NCBI GenBank assembly: GCA_905221605.1
Contig: CAJNDS010002753.1
Coordinates: 182,001 to 246,000 of the forward strand
DNA: 64,000 bases
Reading direction: 5' to 3'
DNA from: Symbiodinium natans
Taxonomy: Eukaryota > Sar > Dinophyceae > Suessiales > Symbiodiniaceae
The notes under the pieces were generated by a model. The model saw nothing but the letters and a program-made list of their open reading frames with translations, searched no databases and was not told the origin of the DNA. Below are positions 1 through 9,254 of the stretch, piece after piece (positions within the stretch are counted from its first letter, which is position 1; each line of letters begins with the position of its first letter). A program made the position numbers and the translations under genes.

Positions 1-660
1 TTCAGCAAAGAAAAGATACTTCTCGCTTTGGCTCGTAGGTCCCATCGTAAGAAGGCAGCCATTCGCCAAGTTTTTGATGTCTGGGCTGTCGAGAATCTTG
101 TGTGTCAGGCCTGATAAGCCTCCGACGATGGAGTTGACAACACTGGTGCGAGCCAGGCAAACACAAAACCAAAACCGTTCCTGACATCGAGCTTCCGGGC
201 CAAGTTCCACGAAGCTGGCATAGTAGGCGTGAATTTTCCTGGTGTTGAGAGGTCGCAAGGGGTTGCCTGGCGAGATTTCGTCGACGTATAAGCAAAGCCT
301 CCATTTTCGGTCGGCTGTGCTTGGATGAAGGGCCAGTCGTTGCTGCATAAATGCAGACATGCACGGCACCATGCTGCACATGTACCACAGAAAGGCTTGC
401 AAATTTAGAACGGGAAGCTGCAGGTTCTTGATGCCCTTCTTGTGCTTCACTGGGACCAGCAGCTTGCCGAGCAACTTTCCATATGGAGTTTCCACGTCCA
501 CATGCTCGTCTCTTGATCGCTTGATGGATCCCCTGGAGGAGCCGAGGACTTCTGGGTTCTGCTCCACCTCTCGCAGAACTGCTTCCAAAGCTCGTTGGCT
601 CACAAAGTGCTTTCGACCCACTCTGGCCAAAGCCTGTGACTTCGCAGAAGCAGAGGCCAT
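1..660 (-). CDS. Partial dinoflagellate multicopy-family protein; 3' end runs off the window
   Basis: Seen: an open frame of 220 codons from an ATG at 660 (reading MASASAKSQALARVGRKHF) to the window edge without a stop. The middle reads RKWRLCLYVDEISPGNPLR, followed by NTRKIHAYYASFVELGP. From memory, proteins with a W-R-x-x-L-Y-x-D-E-(V/I)-x-P-G-N-P-L block and a following Y-x-S-F-x-E-L-G block form a large hypothetical family repeated many times in Symbiodiniaceae genomes, usually next to a protein like the one at 1233-2690. The reaction is unknown; a mobile-element role is inferred from copy number. The frame also stays open a short way upstream of the ATG, so the start may be a splice acceptor. 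Family resemblance is moderately sure, function unknown. Confidence 0.6.
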   Translation of the reverse strand, partial: MASASAKSQALARVGRKHFVSQRALEAVLREVEQNPEVLGSSRGSIKRSRDEHVDVETPYGKLLGKLLVPVKHKKGIKNLQLPVLNLQAFLWYMCSMVPCMSAFMQQRLALHPSTADRKWRLCLYVDEISPGNPLRPLNTRKIHAYYASFVELGPEARCQERFWFCVCLARTSVVNSIVGGLSGLTHKILDSPDIKNLANGCLLTMGPTSQSEKYLFFAE

Positions 661-1232
661 AGCAATGGCTGGTCTATACAGAAAACAGATGTAGATTGAT
701 ATCCGCCAGCGAGCTGATAGCCCTGCTGGGGAACTACATCACAGACATGAAAGATGCCCTATACACAGACCCACCCTAAACTTCTCACCCCTAAATTAAA
801 AAAAAAACCCTCAACCAGAATCCCTTAAAGCCCTGCGCCCCAACCTCTAACCCTAGGCCGTAAATTCAAAACCCTAAACCCAACGATCCCAAAACCGCTT
901 GAGTGTCAAGATCACAGGCATTCGTCCCTGGGCAATGCAGCACTCGTCATTCAGACAGCTGCAGCACGCTTGACACTTGAGGCTTGACTCTCCTTTTTTC
1001 TCACATGGAAAGCCACCTGAAAGCTGACGAAGCACGTCTGTACACAAACCCCTCTACCCCATGGGGAATGAAAGTGTAGGGAACGGGAAGCCTGCACGGT
1101 TGTCAAGATGAAGACATACACTGGAGCTAGAAGCAGACGACAAAATACATCTCTAAACATACACAGACATATACATGAACAGGAACCATGCTTGTCGCAA
1201 GCTCTTTGAGCACAATGGAGCAGTGGATGCCT

Positions 1233-2690
1233 TCAGCGAAAACAACTAGGGTAGCATCCGACCTTCCAGCGACATTTAGAGCATCCATTAGGTCTCAATG
1301 CCACCCGTCTCTTCAAAGACAGCTGACACTTCGCCTTGCCACTAGTGGATCCCTGACCTTTGCTCTTGCTGCCGGCCTTTGGCTTGGACTTTGCCTTCGC
1401 ACCGGCCTTTGTGGTGCCCTGGCTCTTGCCGTTCTTGCCCTTGCCCTTCCCTTTGGTGTTCTGGTCGTTCTTGCCCTTGCCATTCCCTTTGGTGTGCTGC
1501 GCTTTGAAAGTCTCCGATGTTTTGGGAGCCTTCTTGTTCTTGCCCTTCTTGTTGTCGATGGCGTCCGAGACTGCAGCGGCTTGCTGCACGATGTCGTCTT
1601 CCAGGTCGACCTGAAACTGAGTCCCCTTTTGCGAAGTCGAGGCTGGGCTGGCAGCCTGAGCAGGACCCGGCTTGGAAGTTGTAGGTGTTCCAGAGGTCAA
1701 GGCCAGTTGCTCCTCCTGTCTGTTGGCCCCCACGACTGTGCCTTGCTCAGCCTCCTTCTGGAAGTCTTGCCCTGTGACACTGGACGTTGTGGGTGACCCT
1801 CGCCTCTGTCCAAACAGCTGCAAGCCCGGCAGGCCCTGCCCTTGCATGCTTTGCTCCTGCATCATCCTCTGACACATCTGCATCATGCTCAGCATGCTCG
1901 TCATGGAGGCCATGTTGGCTGCCGCGCTCTGGGCCATGCCACTGTCGGCAGCAGCCAACATCCCAGACTGCCGCCTGTCTCGAATCCTTCTGTCGGAGCC
2001 TCTCAAAATGAGAGAGTTGCTGGCGTCGTGGATTGCCTGCTGCTGCAGGCAGCCAGAGTGGGGTGCATCCTCGGCACTGTAGGCAGCATCTCTGACATGA
2101 CTAGGCAAGCCTGTCGGATCCAGCGGGAAGTCGCTGAGCAACGGGATATTCTTGTCGAAGTTCTTGGTCTTCCTCTTGAGTGTCTTCTTAAAGTCGACGA
2201 CCACAGAGTGGAGTTCGGCTTCTGATGTGGCCAAGTTGCCCACTGCTTGCCCTGCCCCCACAATGGCACGGTACGAGCTTTCCGTGGGCAACACGAGCTG
2301 CACTTTCAAGCACCGTGTGGCGAGGATGTCGAGTTTCATGCTCAGGCTGCTGTCGCTTCGCAACACCTCCAAGTCCTTCTCCGACAAGAACCTCTCAAAG
2401 CTTCTGACTTCCTGCCCGGCTCGCCGATCTCCTTTCTTCTTGGTTCCTCCTGCTGCAACTGCAGTGGAGAGGGCATTGCCGAACTCTGTCTTGTGCGACT
2501 CCGACCATGGCCCCTTGCACCATGCTGCTGCATCAGCAGCCATGCCACCCATTTTCACGATTCGCTGCACAAGTGCTCTTGCTTGCACATCCAAAATGCT
2601 CTGGAAGTTGGGCATGCTTTTCATGTTCTCCATGAACTGGTTCGTGGCTAGAATCTCCTGCTTCAGAGCATCCACCTCCGAAGCTGCCAT
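1233..2690 (-). CDS. 485-residue dinoflagellate multicopy-family protein with Lys/Gly-rich tail
   Basis: Seen: the longest non-repetitive frame in the window, starting MAASEVDALKQEILATNQFM. Order: helical N-terminal region (residues 1-80), a block with GPWSESHKTEFGNALSTAV (about 60-80), a conserved-looking helical region LSMKLDILATRCLKVQLVLP (about 115-140), LPSHVRDAAYSAEDAP (about 195-210), a Met/Gln-rich stretch (about 260-290), and a Lys/Gly repeat tail (GKGKGKNGK, about 395-460) like a basic nucleic-acid-binding tail. From memory the first 210 residues resemble a hypothetical family repeated in Symbiodiniaceae genomes that is partnered with the family at 1-660. It lies 573 bases upstream of that gene on the same strand, consistent with a two-ORF unit. 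The opposite-strand ORFs here are shadows. Function unknown. Confidence 0.6.
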   Translation of the reverse strand: MAASEVDALKQEILATNQFMENMKSMPNFQSILDVQARALVQRIVKMGGMAADAAAWCKGPWSESHKTEFGNALSTAVAAGGTKKKGDRRAGQEVRSFERFLSEKDLEVLRSDSSLSMKLDILATRCLKVQLVLPTESSYRAIVGAGQAVGNLATSEAELHSVVVDFKKTLKRKTKNFDKNIPLLSDFPLDPTGLPSHVRDAAYSAEDAPHSGCLQQQAIHDASNSLILRGSDRRIRDRRQSGMLAAADSGMAQSAAANMASMTSMLSMMQMCQRMMQEQSMQGQGLPGLQLFGQRRGSPTTSSVTGQDFQKEAEQGTVVGANRQEEQLALTSGTPTTSKPGPAQAASPASTSQKGTQFQVDLEDDIVQQAAAVSDAIDNKKGKNKKAPKTSETFKAQHTKGNGKGKNDQNTKGKGKGKNGKSQGTTKAGAKAKSKPKAGSKSKGQGSTSGKAKCQLSLKRRVALRPNGCSKCRWKVGCYPSCFR

Positions 2691-2925
2691 GGCCTCTTGC
2701 GAGCTTTACAAGCCCTGCAAGGGCACTGAACGAGGGAATATGTGTGGGCACCAGGCTTTGAGCAGCTGAAAAGAAGTGCAATGCAGCTTCGGCATGATTC
2801 TGGTAACGTGTGCAGGCACACAGGAATGGTGTGCATGGATGCTGATGCATGCAACGGCTGTGCTCACAGCAGACACACAAGGCAAAATTCCAGTTGGCGG
2901 GTGTTTCACTATGGCAGCCCACCTC

Positions 2926-3264
2926 TCAGTCCATGCTGTGCAAATCGATGTGTGACACTCGCAGCAGTCTCAGAGCTACATATTCTTTTGCATCATAGTC
3001 CATGACGAGGACTTCGTCACCTTCTCTTTCTTCCACAACCAGCCAGTAACCTTCGTCCTTGTATTTCACCTCCCCCGGCTCGGCGAGGCTGAGCCACTCC
3101 ATGATTTCTTGTCTTCTTTCTTCTTGCTCCAGCCAAGGCTTGCGTGGGGAGGCCTTCTGCCATCCACTTGAGAAGACTCCACACTGCACACCCAGGACAT
3201 CGGCCACTGGTGGTAATCTCGGCGACAAGACAATCTTGTTGCATTTGCCCTTATTGGGTCCCAT
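2926..3264 (-). CDS. Hypothetical acidic 112-residue protein
   Basis: A complete frame from ATG to stop, with an in-frame stop a few codons upstream of the ATG. The C-terminal half is strongly charged and protein-like: EMIWLSL-type helix (MEWLSLAEPGEVKYKDEGYW) then LVVEEREGDEVLVMDYDAKE and YVALRLLRVSHIDLHSMD. It lies 235 bases upstream of the 485-residue ORF on the same strand and could be an additional ORF or a 5' exon of the same repeated unit. I recognise no family. Confidence 0.4.
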   Translation of the reverse strand: MGPNKGKCNKIVLSPRLPPVADVLGVQCGVFSSGWQKASPRKPWLEQEERRQEIMEWLSLAEPGEVKYKDEGYWLVVEEREGDEVLVMDYDAKEYVALRLLRVSHIDLHSMD

Positions 3265-3510
3265 GCCGACGAAGTGCTACTAACTCTGCACACATTGATA
3301 AGCACAGCGACTGTGTCCACATGCATGAACTGCTCAAAAGCCACAACATGAGAAAGCCTCGCTGTAACTCTCTCTCTCGCTCGCTTCTCCCACAAGTCCA
3401 TGTGTCACCGTCTCTGCAAGACATGCATTTCTGTGCATTTTTGTATGCTGACCTCGCAGGGCTGCAAGCTCGCGCAGCAGACAACTGTACTAGCGCCGCC
3501 AAAACTACCA

Positions 3511-3957
<447 letters not shown>

Positions 3958-3965
3958 TGTTTTAG

Positions 3966-4925
3966 CTGTGGGGTTTTGGGCAAAGGGAAGGTTTAAGCGC
4001 ACAGGACTTCTGGGCTTCCACTTGAAGCTTTGGGGTTTTGGGTTTCGGGATTCAGGTTTAAGCACACAGGACTTGTGGGCTTGCACTTCAGGCTTTCGGG
4101 TGTGGGGTTTAAGCACACAGGACTTTTGGGCTTGCACTTCAGGTTTTGGGGTTCGGGTTTAAGGTTTAACGGTACGGGGGCATTTGCCCTTCCACTTGAA
4201 GCTTGGGGGTTTGGGGTTTAGGGTTTAAGTGCACAGGGCTTCTGGGCTTCCACTTCAAGCTGGGAGGTTTGGGGTTTAGGGTTTAAGGGTACAGGACTTT
4301 CGGGCTTCTACTTCAAGCTGGGAGGTTTTGGGTTTAGGGTTTAAGGTTTAAGCACAGAGGACTTTGGGCCTTGCACTTGAAGCTGGGGGGGGGGGGGGTT
4401 TGGGGTTTAGGGTTTTAAGGGTACACGAGTTTGGGCTTGCTCTTCAAGCTGGGGGGGGGGGCTGGGGTTTAGGGTTAAGGGTACACCAGTTTGGGCTTCC
4501 ACTTGAAGCTGCGCGGGGGGGGGGGGGGGGGTTTCGGGTTTAAGGGTACACGAGTTTTGGGCTTGCTCTTCAAGCTGGGGGCGGGGGTTTGGGGTTTCGG
4601 GTTTAAGGGTACACGAGTTTTGGGCTTGCTCTTCAAGCTGGGGGGGGGTTTGGGGTTAGGGTTTAAGGGTACACGAGTTTTGGGCTTGCTCTTCAAGCTG
4701 CGGGCGGGGGGGTTTGGGGTTTCGGGTTTAAGGGTACACGAGTTTTGGGCTTGCTCTTCAAGCTGGGGGGGGGGGGGTTTGGGGTTTAGGGTTTAGGGTA
4801 ACGAGTTTTGGGGCTGCTCTTCAAGCTGGGGGGGGGGGGGGGGGGGTTGGGGTTTAGGGTTTAAGGGTACACGAGTTTTGGGCATGCACTTGAAGCTGGG
4901 GGGGGGGTTGGGGGTGTAGGGTTTA
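3966..4925. repeat. ~70-bp minisatellite, G-rich
   Basis: A tandem array of diverged units, each of the form GGTTTAAG(G)GTACACGAG, TTTTGGGCTTGC(T/A)CTTC, AAGCTGGGGGG. About 13 copies. Early copies carry GCACAGGACTT where later ones carry GTACACGAGTTT, and the G-tract grows in later copies. Units contain GGGTTTA, so the array may have formed from telomere-like DNA plus a short unique sequence. Confidence 0.9.
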
Positions 4926-5302
4926 AGCTGGGCTTCCTCTAACAACAGGGGCTTGGGCGAGGACTCGGGGTGGCAGATTGACAACAAAGAAGAGGAAGGG
5001 CTAAGTGCTGGAGCAGACGTTGCGCGCGGGGAGGGCCGATCGGAGCAGGAGCCTTGCCATTTTTCTCTTCTCAAACAAGTCTGGTCTGTGGTGAGCCGAT
5101 GCCGGGGTGACCCAATTTCGATCCGGTCCGTCGGCCGGACTACACATCGCCCTGGATTTGAAACGACCCAATACGGGGTCAACAAGCCTTCCGAATCCGT
5201 GCAATTCTAATCTTTGGGTGCCAGGTTGTGGTTTTTAAGTCAATGTGCCAGCAGGTCAGGAGCTCGCACAGGAAGATCAAGCATCTAGCTCAAAACACAA
5301 AG

Positions 5303-5478
5303 GTTTTATAGATCTATAAGGTGCTTGGCTTCCGAAACGGCACATTTTATAGATCTATAAGGCTGGGGCCCCCAAGCCTTATATATTTATATAACCTGTG
5401 CTTTCCGAGCCAGCCCATTTTATAATTCTATAAAATTGTCTGGTTTGAGAACAAAAACACTTATAAATCTATAAAAGG
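5303..5478. repeat. ~41-bp repeat with palindromic TTATAGATCTATAA cores
   Basis: Five palindromic cores centred near 5312, 5353, 5386, 5426 and 5468, spaced about 33-41 bases. The first two are the perfect palindrome TTATAGATCTATAA; the others are variants (TTATATATTTATATAA, TTTTATAATTCTATAAAA, TTATAAATCTATAA). Spacer text (GCTT, CCGA, CACATTTTATA) is also partly conserved, so this is a degenerate tandem repeat with a dyad in each unit. Confidence 0.8.
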
Positions 5479-5691
5479 GTGCTTCTGGGGAACAGGCATG
5501 GGCTGACTCAGACAACACTAGTTTCTGAAGCCGAAATCTGCCCTAGCTCCCTGCGAACACCATGCCCCATGGCTCAGCACGACTGCATCGGAAAGCCCCG
5601 GCTTAGGCTGCTGAATCACTCCTGCCACCACCAGTGGCAGCCGCCCTTCCCCTGCGATGCTAAGGGCTTTCGGTTTAGGATGTAGGGAACC

Positions 5692-5940
5692 CTAAACAAA
5701 AACCCTAGACCCTGAACCCTAAACTCTAAACCCTAAACCCCAAACCCCAAACCCGAAACCCTAAACCCTAAAGCCTAAACCCTGAACCCTAAACCCTAAA
5801 CCCTGAACCCTAGACCCTAAACCCTAAACCCGAATCCCTAAACCCTAATCCCTAAACCCTAAACCCCTACACCCTAAACCCTGAACCCTAAACCCTAAAC
5901 CTAATCCCGAAACCCTAAGCCCCTAAACCCTAAACCCTAA
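5692..5940. repeat. Degenerate CCCTAAA telomere-like array
   Basis: About 35 units of CCCTAAA with point variants (CCCTGAA, CCCTAGA, CCCGAAA, CCCTAAT). Internal position and the later opposite-orientation array at 6107-6186 show that it is interstitial, not a chromosome end. Confidence 0.95.
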
Positions 5941-6026
5941 AGTAGTAAAAGTACGACTAATTGTAGTCGTAGTAGTCCTAGTAGTCGTAGTAGTCGGAAT
6001 AGTCGTCGTCGTAGTAGTAGTAGTAG

Positions 6027-6091
<65 letters not shown>

Positions 6092-6103
6092 CGAGGAGGA
6101 GGA
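5941..6103. repeat. (AGT)n microsatellite
   Basis: AGT repeat, imperfect at the left (GTAGTCGTAG variants), pure near 6030-6090, ending in GGA repeats. It joins a CCCTAAA array on the left directly to a TTTAGGG array on the right. Confidence 0.93.
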
Positions 6104-6106
6104 GGA

Positions 6107-6290
6107 GGACAGGGTTTAGGGTTTAGGGCTTAGGGTTTGGCGTTTAGGGTTTAGGGTTTAGGGTTTAAGCTTTAGGGTTTAGGGTAACCCCTAAGCCCCC
6201 AAACCCTAAACCCTAAGCCCTCAACCCTAACACTAAACCCTAAACCCTAAATCCCCAATGAACTCTAAACCCTGAGCCCTACACCCTGGG
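6107..6290. repeat. TTTAGGG array followed by CCCTAAA array (inverted pair)
   Basis: TTTAGGG units at 6112-6186 are followed at once by CCCTAAA-type units at 6187-6290, so this stretch can fold into a hairpin. Confidence 0.9.
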
Positions 6291-6749
6291 CCCAAACACT
6301 CCTGGAGCCAAGCCCTTTAACCTCAACCAAATAAGGCCGTCCTGGGTTAGGCTTCCAGAGCTTGAGATGGATGAGGAGGGCGGGTGGCCCTGCCGAGCGA
6401 ACACGGAGCAAGCTTGCTCAGAAGATAGCAGAGCCCTGCCTGCCTGGAAGGTCTGGTGACGAACGACCTCGCTCATGTTGAGCACCGCCTTCACCGCGTC
6501 CGCAGCTGTGCTCATCGCCGTCTCTGTCGCCTGCCCAGGCACCCGCTCAACGGCCCCCATACTCACGAGCACTCTCCAGGACCGAGCATGCTCCCTCATC
6601 TCCTGAGCCCTCACCTGGGCGCCTCCACGGGTGCGGGCTCGCAGCCGCCCACCACCCGGCTCATGGAACTGCCCCGAGCTGTCCATGAAGCCCTTCACAT
6701 TGACGTAGCCGGGAGTCACCACACCCTTCCGACAGAGCTTCTTTCCCAA
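6279..6749 (-). CDS. Candidate coding island, minus strand
   Basis: A 156-codon open frame in otherwise repeat-rich DNA. Its first part reads LCRKGVVTPGYVNVKGFMD then SSGQFHEPGGG, and the middle reads TAMSTAADAVKAVLNMSEVV, which look protein-like. The last ~15 codons run into telomere-like repeat and cannot be native coding, so the true boundaries are probably splice sites. No family recognised. The plus-strand frame at 6456-6776 overlaps and looks like a shadow. Confidence 0.35.
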   Translation of the reverse strand: MGKKLCRKGVVTPGYVNVKGFMDSSGQFHEPGGGRLRARTRGGAQVRAQEMREHARSWRVLVSMGAVERVPGQATETAMSTAADAVKAVLNMSEVVRHQTFQAGRALLSSEQACSVFARQGHPPSSSISSSGSLTQDGLIWLRLKGLAPGVFGPRV

Positions 6750-6814
6750 AGAAGGATCCTAAACCCCCAACCCTAAACCCTCAACCCCTGTCGCCCTAGC
6801 CTCCTGAGCGGGGA

Positions 6815-7330
6815 TCACTCGAACAGCTGGGGCCTGCCGACAGGACAGGGATTACATCTACTGAAAGCATGTATGGATGTCGGTACTGGCCATGACCTGC
6901 CCCTGCCGCGGAACCAGGCGCAGCTCATGAGCCTCGTGTTGCTCTTACCAACAAAAAAACCAGCGAGCCCATGGGCCCGAGAATCGGGCCCGGCCCTGCT
7001 TCGGCATCCGCTTTGGCTTCGGCTCGCGAAAGACAGCTTCCTGGCACAGGAGGAACAACTTCGATGTCTGACCCTCGGTTGCATTGCCCACTCGTGGTCC
7101 TCGTGCTCTGCAAGCTCGCTCTCCTGACGGAAGCAGGGCTGCAGACACAAATTCGTGTACGGCCGCCCCGCCGCCTGCTCCGGAGCCTCGTCGTCCTGGA
7201 TTGTGTCTGTGTCCTCACGGAGGGAGGGCTGCAGACACGGATTCGTGCACGGCCATCCCGCCGCCTGATCCGTACCCTCGTCTTCCTGCAGTGTGCCAAG
7301 ACAAGCAAGACTGCTGGCACCACCCGAAGC
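6815..7330 (-). CDS. Candidate acidic protein with two internal ~31-residue repeats
   Basis: Open on the minus strand from after a stop at 7331-7333 to a stop at 6815. It contains two diverged repeats: QEDEGTDQAAGWPCTNPCLQ and QDDEAPEQAAGRPYTNLCLQ, each followed by P-(S/C)-(L/F)-R-(E/Q). The differences are conservative and keep this frame open, which supports it as the coding frame over two other open frames here. The matching DNA duplication is at about 7130-7290. Start unknown; no family recognised. Confidence 0.4.
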   Translation of the reverse strand, partial: ASGGASSLACLGTLQEDEGTDQAAGWPCTNPCLQPSLREDTDTIQDDEAPEQAAGRPYTNLCLQPCFRQESELAEHEDHEWAMQPRVRHRSCSSCARKLSFASRSQSGCRSRAGPDSRAHGLAGFFVGKSNTRLMSCAWFRGRGRSWPVPTSIHAFSRCNPCPVGRPQLFE

Positions 7331-7453
7331 TTATCCTTATTGGGCTGTGTCCTCCACGGCGAACTCGTCCGGCTCTGCTTGTTCTCCCACCTGAGAGGAG
7401 GAGACACCACTTATAACTGTGCTTAGCAGGTTTACCTATCTAGTACAATCGAG

Positions 7454-7579
7454 ACAAGTACTTGCTAAACACACGACCCTCGAAGTATCACGTTGTGCTC
7501 TACGTGGGGGGCGGCACGGAGAATCTCATCCCGGCTGCCGAGCTGCTCATGGCTTTCATCGATTCTCGATTCAAGTCGC
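7454..7579 (+). CDS. Candidate exon, plus strand
   Basis: After an acceptor-like TATCTAG the frame reads YNRDKYLLNTRPSKYHVVLY, VGGGTENLIPAAELLMAFID, SRFK. It is dense in hydrophobic and charged residues with no repeat content and stays open to about 7630, where GT-rich DNA begins. The 3' boundary is uncertain. Probably the upstream neighbour of the exon at 7832. No family recognised. Confidence 0.4.
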
Positions 7580-7831
7580 GGGAGTTTCGGGGCTACAGCG
7601 GCACCCAGGCTCGCTGGTCCTTTGCTTTGTAGCTCGAGGAAGGGAGGTAAAGGCAAGAGCACGGGGGGGGTGTGCGCGCGCGTGGGTGTGCGTGTGGGCA
7701 CGCGCGTGCGCGTGCGCGGGCGGGGGCAGCAGGATGTACAACTGTGGGCAGCAGCGAGGGTTCGGCAAAACGCATTTGGAGGGGAGGTGGTTGAAGGTTG
7801 GGCTTCAGGGTGAGGGGGTCGTGTCTCGCAG

Positions 7832-7945
7832 ATCATCATCCGCTTCCCTGTCGACTTGGCGGAGTCCATTGCCAAGTTCCCGACGCTGGATGTGAGCTTG
7901 GAGGGCGCACGGCAGGAGGTGCTGGACCTGTCGCACCTGCCTGGC
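7832..7945 (+). CDS. Candidate exon, plus strand
   Basis: After the acceptor GTCTCGCAG the frame reads IIIRFPVDLAESIAKFPTLD, VSLEGARQEVLDLSHLPG. The intron-like stretch before it (about 7640-7831) is GT-rich. The 3' end is unclear. The I-I-x-R-F-P pattern faintly recalls the start of the TAF7-type domain, but this is too weak to name. Confidence 0.4.
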
Positions 7946-8199
7946 CCGCACAGTGCTGGACATCTCTGTTTGCGAGTGTGCGCGGCGTGTCCAGGCACAA
8001 GCCAGTCACTCGTGAAGATCATCGCTTCAGGAAACACCTGGCCGTTGCGCAGCCACTTCGAGAGCTGGCAAGGACACAAAATCTCAGGCAGGACCAGCAG
8101 GAGTGTCAGGAGAGTCAAGCATCGGCAGTGCTTGTCCTTTTGCTAAGCTCGAGTTACTCCTTTAGTTCCAAGCCACCCCACGGCCGACGACACCTGCTA

Positions 8200-8604
8200 A
8201 TGCATCTACAGAAAGAGCCACAAGCCTCCGGAGCTACCTACGTGTTAACGCTTCGAGGTGACGTTTACTCGCATCGAAAGAACCTGAAGGAGATGGGCAT
8301 GAAAAGCCAGTTCATGCAACTAGACAACGGAAGAAATGACTTTGTCCAAAGCATGCGCATCACGAACACAGAGCCAGACAAAGAAATGATTCGCCACCTG
8401 CTACAGCAGGCAGTATCAGAGACACCAATATATCTCATGGACCAGACCAACACGACAGACGATACCCTCGTGCAATGGCTTCAAGACCAGCCCACAATAT
8501 ACCTGAAAGGATCGCCAAAAGAAACGAGGACTGGATCCAACGCCCAACGACCCATAAACGAGCCTCCAGCAAGTCAAAGTCAATCTGAACCACCACCATA
8601 TTAG
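8200..8604 (+). CDS. Hypothetical 134-residue protein
   Basis: An ATG-initiated frame reading MHLQKEPQASGATYVLTLRG, DVYSHRKNLKEMGMKSQFMQ and onward to IYLMDQTNTTDDTLVQWLQD, ending in a Pro/Gln-rich tail. Base use is more A/C-rich than the surroundings and there are no telomere-like repeats for about 1 kb, so this may be part of an inserted element. A second frame (8542-8754, overlapping) also stays open. No family recognised. Confidence 0.35.
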   Translation: MHLQKEPQASGATYVLTLRGDVYSHRKNLKEMGMKSQFMQLDNGRNDFVQSMRITNTEPDKEMIRHLLQQAVSETPIYLMDQTNTTDDTLVQWLQDQPTIYLKGSPKETRTGSNAQRPINEPPASQSQSEPPPY

Positions 8605-8893
8605 CACACTCATCAAAACGCTCGTGACGCATAGCGCATGTCTAGCGATGTACAGGACCTTGACGCCGAACAGGCGCCTCGAGCACACGTTCAGGGATGC
8701 TAGACATGGAAAAAAAGTGTGTCCTGCTCTGCACGACACCTCAGCTACATAAAACACACAGACCGCCACGAGTCATCCCGCCAGCCCGACCACCATCGAA
8801 GCACGTTCCATCACTGCAGCTAGACTCAAATCATCAGCAAGCAGTAGCCACCAGCTCCCTCGTCTACTATTCAGACACCCAGACCCCTGAGCC

Positions 8894-9154
8894 ATGCATC
8901 AGAAAAGGCGCATCGACCCAAGCTCTTTGGAAAAAGTGGCACGCAAACGAGTACACACCGACCTGGACGTCACCGTCTGCCCCTGGGGCAACACAAAACA
9001 CGTCTTCGAGGACATGGAGCCCACGACCTCGCTGGTCAGCCTACAGATATATGGTCTTGCTCCTGTGTTTCCCAGGAGATCCAGCTCTACGAAGGGGGCG
9101 ACCTGCGATTCTGGCCCGACCCAGCTGGGCGCTTTTCGGGACAGTCGGTTTTGA
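8894..9154 (+). CDS. Hypothetical basic protein fragment
   Basis: Starts MHQKRRIDPSSLEKVARKRV, then HTDLDVTVCPWGNTKHVFED and MEPTTSLVSLQIYGL. After about 9057 the other plus frame becomes more protein-like (EIQLYEGGDLRFWPDPAGRF from 9077, after CCCAG), which suggests a frameshift or overlapping exon. Same A/C-rich island as 8200-8604. No family recognised. Confidence 0.35.
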   Translation: MHQKRRIDPSSLEKVARKRVHTDLDVTVCPWGNTKHVFEDMEPTTSLVSLQIYGLAPVFPRRSSSTKGATCDSGPTQLGAFRDSRF

Positions 9155-9254
9155 AGTTGTTTTAAAACCGGCCTGTTTCCGAGGCCGAACCAGTGGAGCC
9201 GCCTCGCAAGGCTTGCAGACCCTACACCATTGAACCACAAACTCTGAACTTGCT

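Noticed and set aside
1188-2769. Plus-strand frames up to 205 codons
   Set aside because: Shadows of the 485-codon minus-strand gene; Cys/Leu-rich and without regular features.
5692-6290. Regularly spaced short repeats considered as a CRISPR array
   Set aside because: Units are contiguous seven-base repeats without spacers, in a clearly eukaryotic sequence.
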